Positions 9,314-20,412 of a DNA stretch of 64,000 nt are shown in pieces. Both the position numbers and the translations under genes were made by a program. A model generated the notes under the pieces. It saw only the letters and a list, made by a program, of their open reading frames with translations, had not been told where the DNA came from and searched no databases. Within the stretch, counting starts at the first letter, position 1, and each line of letters begins with the position of its first letter. This DNA comes from Eumeta japonica. Lineage: Eukaryota; Arthropoda; Insecta; Lepidoptera; Psychidae. The DNA lies in the NCBI GenBank assembly GCA_005406025.1, contig BGZK01001434.1, positions 89,264-153,263 on the forward strand, written 5' to 3'.

Positions 9314-12300
9314 TTATTCAAAGAGATATTTTTGCTGTAAATGCACTGATTCATCAGAATTTGTAGGTGATTTAACAGCAGGTTTTAATAAGTTAGCAAC
9401 TTCTGATACAACCCACGATGTCATTTTTATTATAGCTAAATGGGCAACCAATTGAAGTACTAAAGCACCAAATCCCTTGTAAAGTCCACCTATACCTTCT
9501 TTTGCAATTGTGCTGTTATAGCAATCCACATAACCTTCATAACCGGTTAATATTGGAGTTACAGATGTTCCAGTGTCCAGATTATCAATTATTGTTCTTG
9601 TACCCTAAAAATTTTATTGCTTATGATTATTACATATTACATCAAAACGACTGATATTTTTGTTGTAAATTTTACCTGTATATGCAAACGGTGAACAATT
9701 GTTTCAACAGGATAAAACAAAATTTCCATAGCAATAAATGCAAAAATATTTGCTTTTAATTTCATATCTTCTATGAGTGGATTTTGTGATTTTTTGGGAT
9801 ATAATGAATAAGATTCATTTATATCATGCTTATGCCTCTGTTGAAATCTCAATATTTTAGTAGTCACACTTTTTAGTAGAACGCTAAAATAATGAAAACA
9901 ATTAATAATATAAATAAATAATAATATTCACTTATTTCATGTCTGTCTCTATTGAAATCTCAATATTTTAATAGTGACACTTTTCAGTAGAACACTAAAA
10001 TAATAAAATAAATATAATAATGAATAAGATTCACTTATATCATGCCTATGCCTGATGAAATCGCAATCTTTTGATAGTCTTACTTTTCAGCAGAATATTA
10101 AAAGATAAAATAATATCAAATTTATAATCTCGTAAAAGTAAAATAAGTTAGAAGTATTACTGTGTCAGGTATTTGCTGATTCCAAGGCCTACAGTAGGTA
10201 AAACAATAGCCCATATAGGAAGCATGCGGCCACGACTAGGTGTTCCCCACTCCAATAAACGAACAGAACCTTCTCTAAATACATCAAATAATGCAGGTTT
10301 GTCACTCGCTATATCACTCTGGACAGTTTCCACAAGACTTGCCGAATAGAAAGGTGTTATTATCGCTAAACTCACACTAAAATAAAAAAATATATCACAT
10401 AAACATATAGCTTGATAAACTCACAATTTTTTTAGATATTTATATGCATACCATTTCAAAGTAACATGTTGAAGGAATTGTAATATCGAATGACATTTTT
10501 CCATTTCTCTGCAAAAAAAATACTTTAGAAATAAAGGCTGACTTTTGGGGCATTATTAAAATGAAATTTAATTCAATGTAATATTTGTAGAGAGCTATCA
10601 TGAATTTTGTACTAGATTAAAAATTGCAGCAAAGAAGTTAAAAAAATTAATAATACATTTTCTCATATTTGGAACCATTATTAAACCTTGTGTCAGTTTG
10701 CTGCGCGGCAATTATGTGTGTGGTGCAGCAATAAAGGTTGACTTATTAAAATTAAATTTTATTTTAACATAATATTTGCCGAGAGCTTTCATGAACTTCA
10801 TACTATATTGAATACCGAGGCAAAGAAATCAAAAAATTTAATAATGTTAAACATTGTGTCAGTTTGCTGAGCGGCAATCATGTGTTGTGGTGTGGGCATG
10901 CTTTATTACCATTTTAATAAAACTATCAGTTTCTATTGTCGCAAGTGTAAATATTACTGATTTTGGATTATATACAACAAAATTATTTAACAGTTTTGAT
11001 GAAATAGTGTAGAGTTTGTGCAATGTATTTTGCATGTGAAGATTTCTCATTAACATGTGAAGAATGTGAATTTTATATTTAAAATCTAATACAGATATAA
11101 GAAATGTAATAAGAAAAGAAAATATAACATTATGGTAAATGTAACTATTTATTTACAAATACACAAAGAATGTGGTCAGGTATCAAAAGTTTCTAATCTT
11201 CCATCTGATAAAAATATAATTCGTTCTTACTTCAAATACAAGTTGATTACTGCCTGCCAATTTTTATTTTGAACTGGCTTTTAGCCTCAGCTCCGCCCGC
11301 ATAGACAACAATATTTAGATCATTTTAGAAGCCCTCATGGTGTTTATTTATACTTTTCCCACACAACCTTTTAATGAGCTCCCTAATGTATGAAATAGTA
11401 CTATAGAGAGGTCAAGCTGTATCTCTGGTTCTACCTAACCGAACTGGATGAAACATAGCTTATATGTTAAATTAAACCCCAAATTACCAAACTGTGAAAA
11501 CCTCATCAAAATCCATTCATTTTTGCATAATGTGGTAACAAACAGACAGACAACAGATAGAAATTATAAAGACTCTTGTTTTGGCTTCTGTTGCTCTAAT
11601 AAATACCCCCATATCAGCTTGTTTTTAATATCTATAATGCCTGACATCGGCCTGATACAATTTTATTATATCATGATAATGTACTCAATAATGGATATTA
11701 AATTTGTTAATTTATTTTTGTATATAAAAATTCAACGCTTAAATTTAGGTTAGTGATACATACTTTGGCCATCCAGTGCCTTTGCATATGACATCTTCAA
11801 CAGCTAAATTAAGTCCTTTCACTATACAAGTCGATCCTATACCTTTCCACAGAGTGGTTATATCCTGTCTTCTGTGTAATCGTGCTACTACTGGCAGTAG
11901 AGAATATGGAACTATATGATAATTTTTTAAACTGTTATGAACCTGAAATTAAAGAAAGCTTCTTTAAAAGAAAACTTTATTAGATTTACTAGCCTTCTTT
12001 ACAGGAATAACACCAATTGATACATGTACCGACTCTTGTTTATTCTAATAAACATTATTTGCCCATAAAAAAATACAATTTCTCTGTATTAATTTTCAGA
12101 AATTAAATTTTACATGAATAAATATTGCATTGAAATTTACGGTTTCATTTCCAATTGATCTATTTAAGGCAAAATCGAAATAATAATGTGATCTTGTAAG
12201 TTATAATAAGGGAACGAGAAAGTGTAGATATGTTATATACTTTTATGCGAAGCTTACAAAGAAATATAATTTCAATGGCAATAAATGCAGCAACATCAAC

Positions 12301-13959
12301 AGTTTTATTGATTTTTAAGTGACAGAATAATTAACAAATTGGGAAAAGTTTGTAGTGTGACCAAAGTTACAAATTTTAGAACAAACAAAATTTGAAATTT
12401 CACCAGTAAATCCTCAGTAGATCTCTAAAATCATTGTATTAAATAATCATAAATTCGTCACTTATTATTACACAAAAAGAATGATAGTCATAAGATTTAG
12501 TATGTACTACTATTTAGATCTGATAAGGAATAACTAATGCAAGACTAAAAACAAACTGCACCAGTGTGCGAAACATGCACGTATGGGATTGATAGTAGTC
12601 TATAAAAGAAAGGTTATAAGTAGCAATAATTCAGATTTTTATTGTCATTTTAAATAAAATTCATTGAATTTATAGAATTAACGTGATAATTTATACACCT
12701 ATTTATGTGCTTTAATGTTTTGTACAGAAGATAATTTTAATGGTATTTAATTATTAACATATAATTCTACGAGCTTCCATTCTTAAGTGAATTTCATATC
12801 AGAAACTGCACATTTAATCACACCTACTTAACAAAATTGCACTTTAAAACGTGAGATTTTGTAAATTTTGGTTCTATTCTATGCTAGAATGTAGAGAGTG
12901 GTAATATACAAATAGTTTCAATCACCTATTATGTTCTAACATATCAATATAGTATACACTTTCTCTCTTGCATTGGCAATCTAATATTACTATATAATAA
13001 ATCTATAATTGGCTAAAAAAATTTATTTGTTATATTGTTACTTTGTGCATCATCTATTATCAATGTGAGCATATGCACAAAAATGTTATACACTTAAACC
13101 ATTGAGATAAAAACAATATTAAGTCATTTTTATATCTCGTATTGAATTGACATATTTTATAGCAAATTTAATATGCAACATTTCCAAAGTTGAGCTTCTT
13201 AAATTCAATATGGACAACACAATTACAATTTTCAGGATGAACAACCTTCGAAGCAAAGCACACTGAAAAAGTTTTTATTGTTAGTGCACCACTACTAATA
13301 TGGCCATTATATTCAAACTTTCAAAACTGATTCTAATTTTTTAAATGAAATTATGGTAATTTAGTATGATTTAAAATATATATTGTAAATGAATACTATC
13401 AATGTGATTTAATAAATATAATAATTTACCTGACATTGTCTTCTGAGAACAATAAATGGATGACTTAATAAATTTTCAGTAATCAAACTAGCTACACTAA
13501 TAGCAGTTGTTACATATGTATTATTATCTGAAATAAAATTTATATGATAAAAAACAAAGAGAATGTGATCAATTAAAAAATCTCAGGTTGAGATAAAATA
13601 TGCACATATTTATCTCAACAGATTTAACTAATATAGGAGAATTATACATATTTCAAATGGAAATATGAATTATTTAGCAAATATCATTGATAAAGCTCGT
13701 AGGCTACCATTAAATCTATTATTCAATTATTATAAAACAAGACGTGGGACTTTATATACTATAATTTTACAAAGTTCACGTAACACCTTCATCCCGGAAG
13801 ATCATCCATAACCAAAGGGGGTCCTTGATATTCTTCGGTTATTGGCGTGTGGTAACCGTAAATTTGTTGGAAACGTGTATCATATAAGTCACTAGTTTCT
13901 CTATTTGGGTCTAATCCAAAAGGCCTGTTATAACCAGTATACTCATTGAAACCTGCCAT
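9314..13959 (-). CDS. SLC25A46: Solute carrier family 25 member 46-like, outer mitochondrial membrane protein
   Basis: Seven exons, in transcript order: 13787-13959, 13430-13527, 11764-11942, 10452-10508, 10161-10376, 9676-9883 and 9314-9604. All splice sites are GT/AG and all phases join, except for one extra base in exon 1. Without that base the protein is 406 residues, close to the usual 400-420. Recognisable blocks: [75 protein letters not shown] and [17 protein letters not shown]. This divergent carrier-fold protein sits in the mitochondrial outer membrane; the family is linked to mitochondrial division, cristae shape and lipid contacts (homologous to yeast Ugo1). Oddity: the C run at 13793-13795 has one base too many, putting a TGA just before the exon 1 donor; removing one C restores LPDEDNN across the junction. 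This is either a loss-of-function allele or a sequence error. Confidence 0.93.
9811..10110 (-). repeat. Three tandem copies of the 5' edge of SLC25A46 exon 6
   Basis: The start of exon 6 with its 3' splice site (about 9811-9895) is repeated twice more in the intron before it, at about 9925-10010 and 10028-10110, with a spacing of about 100-110 bp and visible divergence. The second copy keeps a TTTTAG acceptor and about 14 open codons before an in-frame TAG; the third has lost the acceptor (AG became AA). Only the copy next to the rest of exon 6 can give the full protein. Confidence 0.8.
10530..10895. repeat. 200-bp tandem duplication in SLC25A46 intron 3
   Basis: Two diverged head-to-tail copies lie at 10530-10729 and 10730-10895. 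Shared landmarks are AATAAAGGNTGACTT at each start, AGAGCTNTCATGAA in the middle and GTGTCAGTTTGCTG near each end. It lies directly upstream of the small exon 4 acceptor and has no coding content. Confidence 0.75.
11270..11640. repeat. Dispersed LINE/SINE 3'-tail-type repeat in SLC25A46 intron 3
   Basis: The left edge carries the complement of a TCTATGCGGGCGGAGCTGAG-type tail, and the body has the phrase AACCTCATCAAAATCCATTC followed by a run of CAGACAGAC. This is a pattern common in insect RTE-type LINE and SINE tails. A related tail (GCGAGCGGAGCCGTGAG) is at 30490-30507. The exact family is not assigned. Confidence 0.5.
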
Positions 13960-14590
13960 ATTTATTATACTTCATTAGTACTGAAATATAAGAGACCTTT
14001 TATATTTTTTAAAGTTTAGGTAGTGCTTCATAAAACTAGACACTAATAAGACAGGCAATTATATACATTTTTATATATTTATGTACTATATACTGTTTGT
14101 ATTGTCGAACTGAGTATTATCAATCTGATATCAACTTTTAAGTAGGTATTTATCTAAGACCTGTGAACAACACGTGTTATATAAATAAATATTCAGAATC
14201 AATTACATATATCAATCAATGCACATTTTGGGGAGCTCTATACCTACTCTGCTCCACAAACTATACTATATATTTAAGGTACTCTGCTCTATGGCCATTA
14301 ATATATGCTCTATATATTCATATTCATCTATGAGTATATGAATGTAATATAGTATTTTAAGAATAAGCCAGATGGCTGACAGACTAATAATTTCACACCA
14401 GATTGCTGTCAAAATGACAGTTCTTCATTATTTTTTTAAACTCGTGCATATTTCACAGAAGGGTAAGCATTGCCTAATAAGTAGAGCTTACAGGTTTCCA
14501 CTTTACGACATTTGCATTTTGCATATTTCTCTTGCTTCACTGACATACAACAATCGCTTTACGCAAGCTCGTTGGTTTTGGGCGTTTAAA
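13960..14590. other. Upstream region of SLC25A46
   Basis: AT-rich DNA upstream of the SLC25A46 start codon. The 80-residue plus-strand ORF at 14372-14614 has no recognisable feature. No promoter element can be named with confidence. Confidence 0.35.
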
Positions 14591-15650
14591 ATTTGTTCCT
14601 TCTTTAATATGTGACTAATTTGATCGGTTACCCTTGCCGAACTTTCCATCAAACGCGTTATCTCTATTGCAGTCAACTAACATAATTAGCCTTTCAAGTA
14701 ACAGCGTAATATTTTTAATAAACGACGTCTTTAACCAACGACTTGAATGACATTCAGCTGTAGCAACTAATGCAACATTTAATGAAGTTTGTTGATGCTT
14801 AAGCCATTCAGATAACATAGTGAATATGTGACAAAAAAAAGATGAAATATCTGATATTAGAAATTGTTTAATTAAGTAAGTAATTTAAAATATAACATTT
14901 GTTATTTGGTAATGATGAGATCAAATAGCGTAACTTAATAACAAAGTATACACGTAATTTATAAAGATGTTATATGTTAATGCAAGTTAAATTTTCATGG
15001 CATTTAGATTCACAAAGATTTTTTTTTAAACAAGCGTATTTAAAATTGCGACACTGATTCACAGAAGGTTTACAACTACATTTTTGGAATCTCTAGCTAC
15101 TGAAAGGTGACAACCTTTTTCAAAGAAATTGGACTTTCGAAAATTTTTTTACCATAGTTTGTATCTGAGTACTGTAATTCATGCCGTCAAAACCAGTTTT
15201 TAAGAGTACCATACTTAGTTCCAAATTTATCAACAACGTTTTTTACATCAACAATTTTCCATTTAATATTTTTTATGTCCACAGGTGTCTGGCTCATTTT
15301 GGGTATGCTTACAAAAGCACTATTGCTCATATCTAACTTAAGCATTTTTTGACAGTGGCGTCAATCATTATTTTGGCAGCACGATTAAGTTCTTCGTGTG
15401 TTCCATGTCTTTTTAGATTTATATCCTCTCCAAATTGACACATGATCCATACAGATTTGGAATCGTAACTTTCTTCATCCTCAATTGTTTCACATTTTGC
15501 ATGAAAATTCATAAGGTCTACTTGTTTTTTTTTTTATTTTTCATTCTCTCCTGTCACATAGTACGTGACAGCAGGTGTATACTTATTCGCGGTTTTATTC
15601 GTCGTCATTTGCTCAGGCTTTCATATGTGGTTTGGTAGGTGTTTTAGTAA
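14591..15650 (-). pseudogene. Unrecognised degenerate coding-like stretch
   Basis: On the minus strand from about 15520 down to 15170 a protein-like signal runs through shifted frames: FHAKCETIEDEESYDSKSVW, then CQFGEDINLKRHGTHEELNR, AAKIMIDATV, AFVSIPKMSQTPVDIKNIKW and KIVDVKNVVDKFGTKYGTLK. A further 67-codon ORF at 14818-14615 has an even amino-acid mix (SEWLKHQQTSLNVALVATA). The composition is that of real protein, not AT-rich noise, and reading it needs at least two frame changes, so it looks like a decayed gene, a retrocopy or a transposon relic. I do not recognise the family. Confidence 0.4.
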
Positions 15651-15879
15651 AGGACTAAGTAGTTGTTTTTTTTGGCTTTGTATGCTTATTTTCAAGTTTT
15701 ATACTATGTACAATTATCACTTTGTCACCTTACGTTAATAACATCGATATAATAATTGTGTATTTACAAGTTTCGCTTATGAATAATATTTATAATTATA
15801 TCTTAGTAATGTAACCTGCCAAAGTGAAAGGGCTGTGCTATTTTACGTAGTACTAAACTGTACCATTACTCCCCATACC

Positions 15880-16262
15880 GCCTGCATCACGACTATCGTT
15901 ATTTATACCTAGCTGTCGAACCGTTTATTTTGTAAATTTTTCTCACCACCCCTTCTAATAAGGAAACATCTGGCAATTTTTGTCTTCGCTTAAGATATTG
16001 GGGAAGTTCTCCCTCAGGATTTGGACACCAGTACCCGCCTCGGTCTCTGCACGTTTCTCCACATCGGACATTCTTCCAGAACGTATTATAGGTCCTGGAT
16101 CTTATTCGGAACGCATGCGCAGTACGGCGAATTCTTGATCTTGAACATGTTAAGGTACTGAACGAATCCGCCGTGTCCTGTGAGGGTTTGCGCTAAAAGG
16201 GGCGTCATTTGGACTCGTGAGAGAATCAAATAATGAAAGACAGGCAACCGGATACTCCACGT
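15880..16262 (-). pseudogene. 3' end of an R1-like non-LTR retrotransposon ORF2
   Basis: The minus strand reads RVQMTPLLAQTLTGHGGF, QYLNMFKIKNSPYCAC and then a Cys-containing tail (NVRCGETCRDRGGYWC in a neighbouring frame). The TGHG.F..YL..FK...SP.C.C pattern is typical of the C-terminal zinc-knuckle region of R1/TRAS-type and related LINE proteins. Only this end piece is present; it abuts another LINE fragment on the opposite strand at about 16262. Confidence 0.65.
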
Positions 16263-18394
16263 GAATGAGACTAAAAGGAAAGGTAGTGGTTGGACCATCA
16301 AACGCGGATCCTTCGATATTTATTGGTCTGACGATGATTAGAGCCAACAAGAATGCTGCGGTGTTGGTTTCATCCTATCAGAAAGATCATTATTTTAGGA
16401 TTTTTATTATAAGTGTATACGCTCCAGATATGTCTAAAATCACTCGAGGAGCAGGAGGAGTTTTGGCCTGATGTGAGGGACATATTAGAGAAATGCGACA
16501 GAAACTAATGGATAGTAATATTAGGTGATTTTAATAGCTAGATGAGGGTACAACGGGATGGATATGAGAAAGTCTTAGGTAAATTCGAAGATGAAAGAGT
16601 GAACGAGAATGGTAATTGGCTTCTACAGTGTTAAGAGTTCAATTTGTGTGTGACAAACACTATGTTTGATTATAGAAGGATATACTCATATACTTGGCGA
16701 AGAGAACAAGACAAAAGCATGTTAGACTTCATAATACGAGAGTGTACCGTGGCATCAACATTGTTATAGGCCACTTCTTACTGGTATGTTGAATTAAGGG
16801 ATTATGGCAGCATTGGCGACACCATGCGAAAATGGTCACTACGGAGTTATAACGAATAAAATTGGTAAGTTTTAGGATCGGATGTAAAACATGAGTATGT
16901 AGAGCGTTGGAAAGATAGTTTGGGTGAAATCAAACAGTATGAATGTCTAGAAATTGACGAATTATGGAAAATGTGCAATGTTACTACGACTGAGTGTATG
17001 ATTGATGATGGAAATAAAAGTTAAATTACTGTGGATTCAATTATGAAAGTACTAAAACGTTTGAAAGTTGGAAAAGACGTGAGTTTCGTCAGAGATGCGG
17101 AGGAGAGGGTATAGTAGCAAGCCTATTGTATCAGCTTTTAATAAATGCTAGAAAAGCCATAAGGTACCTAATGACTGGTGTAAAGCAGTCATTATGTACT
17201 TCTATAAAGGGAAAGACTCGTAGCAGGTTTGCACAAATTAACGCCCTATGAGCCTTCTCAGCGTTATTGGCAAACTTATCGAAAGAGTTATGAATGAGAC
17301 TGAATACAAGATATGGGAAGTACAAGCGAGATTTGTAAACGGGATGGGATATGTGGACTACATTTTTTTCTCTACGAAACATTGCAGAAAATTTTTTGGC
17401 TAACGGCCAAAAGGTTTTCTGCACTTTTCGTAGATTTGGAAAAAGCTTATAATAGAGTGAAAAGAAATGATCTATGGAGAACCCTATACGTGCATGGTAG
17501 GAGTAGCGGATTGATACAGGCACTGCAATCTCTATACAGAAGTGCCAGTGCTTGCGTTAAAGTAATTGGGACATACACTGACTGGTTTGACATCCACAGG
17601 AGTGTCAGACAGAGATGTGTGGCTTCACCGTGGCTATTCAACCTATTCATGGATAGCTGTCTGCAAGATTTGAAAGAGTATGAGTGTAGATTAAGGATGA
17701 ATGAGCTGTCTCTCAAATGCTATTTGTACGCCGACGACCAAGTAATCCTTGCGCCGTCGGCGTGCGGGCTGTAAGAGATGGTAAATAAAATGAATGATGC
17801 TGTTAAGAAAAGGGATATGAAAGTAAATGTCGGTAAGACTAAGGTGATGATGTTTGAAAGGAACGAAAGCACGAGTGAATGCGATATATTATAGAAGCTG
17901 AGAAAGCACAACAAGTGAAAGAGTTTGTATACTTGTGTAATCTGTTTAATGGTATACATGAGAGAGACATTTAAAGGAGTATGAATTCGGGAAATAAAGT
18001 GAATGGAGCCTTGCTCGCTATTAAGAATAGTAAAATCGTTTCACAATAAGCGCGCTTGGCTATCCATAATGGGCTCCTGATCCCTGTGCTTAAGCATGGT
18101 TGTGGAAGCTGGGTATGGCAAAAGAAAAATGATAGTAGGATCAATGTAGTAGAAATGCGTATTAAGCGTGGAGTGTCTCGGAAAGATAGATATAGAAACA
18201 GTGATGTTGGAGAGCAGTTTGGTTTGACGGAAGATGTAGCGACTAAAGTAGAAAGAGGTATGTTACGGTGGTTTGGCCATCTGACAAAGATGAATGAAAG
18301 TAGACTGACAAAACAAATCTATAGAGCGAATATGCGTGATGGAAAGTATGGCAAGCTTCGCCCGATAAAATCCTATTTTATAGAATTTCCATGA
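16262..18394 (+). pseudogene. RTE-like non-LTR retrotransposon relic (endonuclease and RT)
   Basis: Plus-strand coding debris reads in order: endonuclease pieces (IFIISVYAPDMSK at about 16402; VILGDFNS near 16515), a DKSMLDFIIRECT block near 16712, then the reverse transcriptase with motif A (ALFVDLEKAYNRVKRNDLW, 17421-17477), RQRCVASPWLFNLFMD and the catalytic YADDQVILAPS near 17728. After it come the downstream blocks GKTKVMMFE, LIPVLKHGCGSWVW, DSRINVVEMR and GMLRWFGHLTKMNESRLTKQ, ending at about 18350. Stops and frameshifts are frequent. The C-terminal MLRWFGH...ESRLTKQIY pattern is very common in insect RTE-type and related elements. It is truncated at the 3' end and fused to unrelated AT-rich DNA. 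Confidence 0.78.
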
Positions 18395-18829
18395 AATTAA
18401 TCAAACAATGTATAAAAAAGGAAAAACACAGAGCTCTAGGTTAAAGTTTCTTTTAATCCATACGTTTAATAAAACAATAGGTTTGGGTGAGTCTGTACAT
18501 TAAAAGTATGCATAAAAAATGGAGAGGAAGCGATAAGATAAAGGCAATATAAGAGGAAACAACGATTTTCATATATTTTTGAAATTACTTAACGGATTTT
18601 AATCAGTTTTTCACAGGAAGATACAGCTTGGTTTGGAGCAAAATATAAGCTTTATTTTATTTAAATTGGTGGTCAGAAAAAAATATTTTTAGAGAGGCGG
18701 GTAGTGGGATTGTATACAGTATTAAATTTTTTTCACACTTGGAAAGCTAGACTATCTTAGAGTAATATAGACATTATTTTATAATGATACTATCGTTTAT
18801 CCTGACTTCGTATCAATTAAACCGTAGAC

Positions 18830-19015
18830 GGTATTGGAATTGAAAGCGGGGCAAGGAGTAGAACCAAAAGCTAGGACTGAGATCGAAATTAAGAACGAGA
18901 TCGAAATCGAGTGTTGAATTGGGATTAGAACCAAGAACGAGATAGGGATAAAAATCAAGAATAGTACCGGAACTAGTATTGAAAGCGGGAACCAGATTAG
19001 GATTGACAGCAAGGA
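18830..19015. repeat. Purine-rich degenerate minisatellite
   Basis: The short phrases GAACGAGAT, GAACCAAGA, GATCGAAAT and GGAACNAG recur many times within about 180 bases. The 71-codon minus-strand ORF with Leu/Ile/Ser periodicity is the complement of this repeat and not a gene. Confidence 0.6.
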
Positions 19016-19305
19016 CTCTTAATATAAAATATTAAAGAGCATATTCTATGTCCACGAGGGTGAAGTCGTGGGTTGAAAGTTAGTTAATTGTACATAATAA
19101 TTATTAGAATATATTACGAAATTTAGTGAGAAATAGACATGAGTTGAATCCACTTTAGTAATGAGCGCCTATCCTTTTAAGATGAGTAACGTATTTTATT
19201 CCGTAATGTAAGTAGGTTCTATCAAAAAATTACAAAACCATTTTTTTGGTTTACCTGACGTTAAGAGTCTTAGTGTGACAATCCGTCATTTTTCTGGGAA
19301 AATTA

Positions 19306-19468
19306 CAGTATAACGCACGAAATTCCACCGCTCTGAATTGCCTGCGAATGATGCAATGCGCAGGTACAACGCTCCTCGCTCCCTTCTTCTCTTCCGCATT
19401 TTTTATTTAAAGAATTGCAATGCTTTCGTGACTAACTTAACAGCGATAGAGTTTCGTGCGTTATACTG
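19306..19468. mobile_element. Tc1/mariner-type MITE with TA target sites
   Basis: Terminal inverted repeats of at least 17 bp match perfectly: CAGTATAACGCACGAAA at the left edge and its complement at the right edge (ending CTG). Each end is flanked by TA (19304-19305 and 19469-19470), the target duplication of Tc1/mariner elements. The 163-bp body has no coding capacity, so it would be a non-autonomous miniature element. Confidence 0.7.
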
Positions 19469-20308
19469 TACAGGATGACATAGTGATTTTATAATCGTGC
19501 CAATACTTTTATGTGAATATTTAAATTTTCAGGTAGTTATGTTAATAAAATTATAAGTTTACATGACATCTCCAGTACGTGCATAGCCAAAAAAATAATT
19601 TTTAAAACTTTTTTTTTTTCTTTAATTGTTGTTTATATTTTAGTATAGTTCTATAACAGCAGCAGCAATTTGTTGACCTCTTATCTGAAGTCATAACATA
19701 GGAAGTATTACCGATCTTGTAGTACAAAATGAATTAGAAGGAATTTAATTACAGAAGTAATTTAATACTATAAGGTCCAATAAAAGATAAAAAGTAAAAT
19801 GAATCGCTTCTACTACCAGGATGCGATTTTATAACTATTACAAAAAGTAGATCCAAATATAATTATCACCTTATTTTGCATTAATTAGTATTAATCTTAC
19901 TCATTGGAGTTCCTATTCAATTTACACATTTTTTGTTGAAGTTTGAACGAAACAACAAGGAGCAAATTATCATTTTATTTTATATGTTCAAAATTTTATT
20001 TATTCGTAATTTTCATATTGTTTATAATGACGTTGTGTAATATTATCAAATAATTTATTATTACTAGAATTTTTAAAGATCGTACATTGAATTATTAGTA
20101 TAATTTTTAAAGGTATTAGATAGAATTGTTAGAAGACTATATTTGTTTTCGGTTTAGTTGAAAGTTATGTATTGGTATGGTCACATTTTGTAAGAACACA
20201 AAACTAAAAAGTAATATGTACCATAGAATCGGTCAAAATAGGTTCTTCTCATAACATATACTGAATTCTGTGCAAAATTCTGTGGAATAGACTAAGGACG
20301 TAGGACGC

Positions 20309-20392
20309 ATGATCAGGTTTTTGTCCATCCTTATCATTTCTGGAGTAATTGTTCAGGCAACGAAAATGGTTATCGATTATAAAGTACAGTAA
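20309..20392 (+). other. Upstream ORF before the DGCR2 homologue
   Basis: A 27-codon ORF begins 104 bases before the DGCR2 start codon and reads MIRFLSILIISGVIVQA followed by ten residues and TAA. It looks like a signal peptide. Its last codons contain a good donor (CA|GTAAGA, GT at 20389-20390), but joining there to exon 2 puts the VWC exon out of frame, so it is not a simple alternative first exon. It may be a translated uORF if transcription starts upstream. Confidence 0.4.
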
Positions 20393-20412
20393 GATTCCGT
20401 GAAGGGATTTTT

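Larger units (their letters stand above)
18395..20308. other. Intergenic region upstream of DGCR2 homologue
   Basis: AT-rich DNA without recognisable genes, apart from the short purine-rich repeat at 18830-19015 and the MITE at 19306-19468 listed separately. Confidence 0.45.

Noticed and set aside
17131..17959. Minus-strand ORFs of 79-130 codons
   Set aside because: Antisense shadows of the RTE-like reverse transcriptase on the plus strand.
20309..20388. Alternative first exon joined to 20548
   Set aside because: The donor at 20389 is good but the phase puts the VWC domain out of frame.
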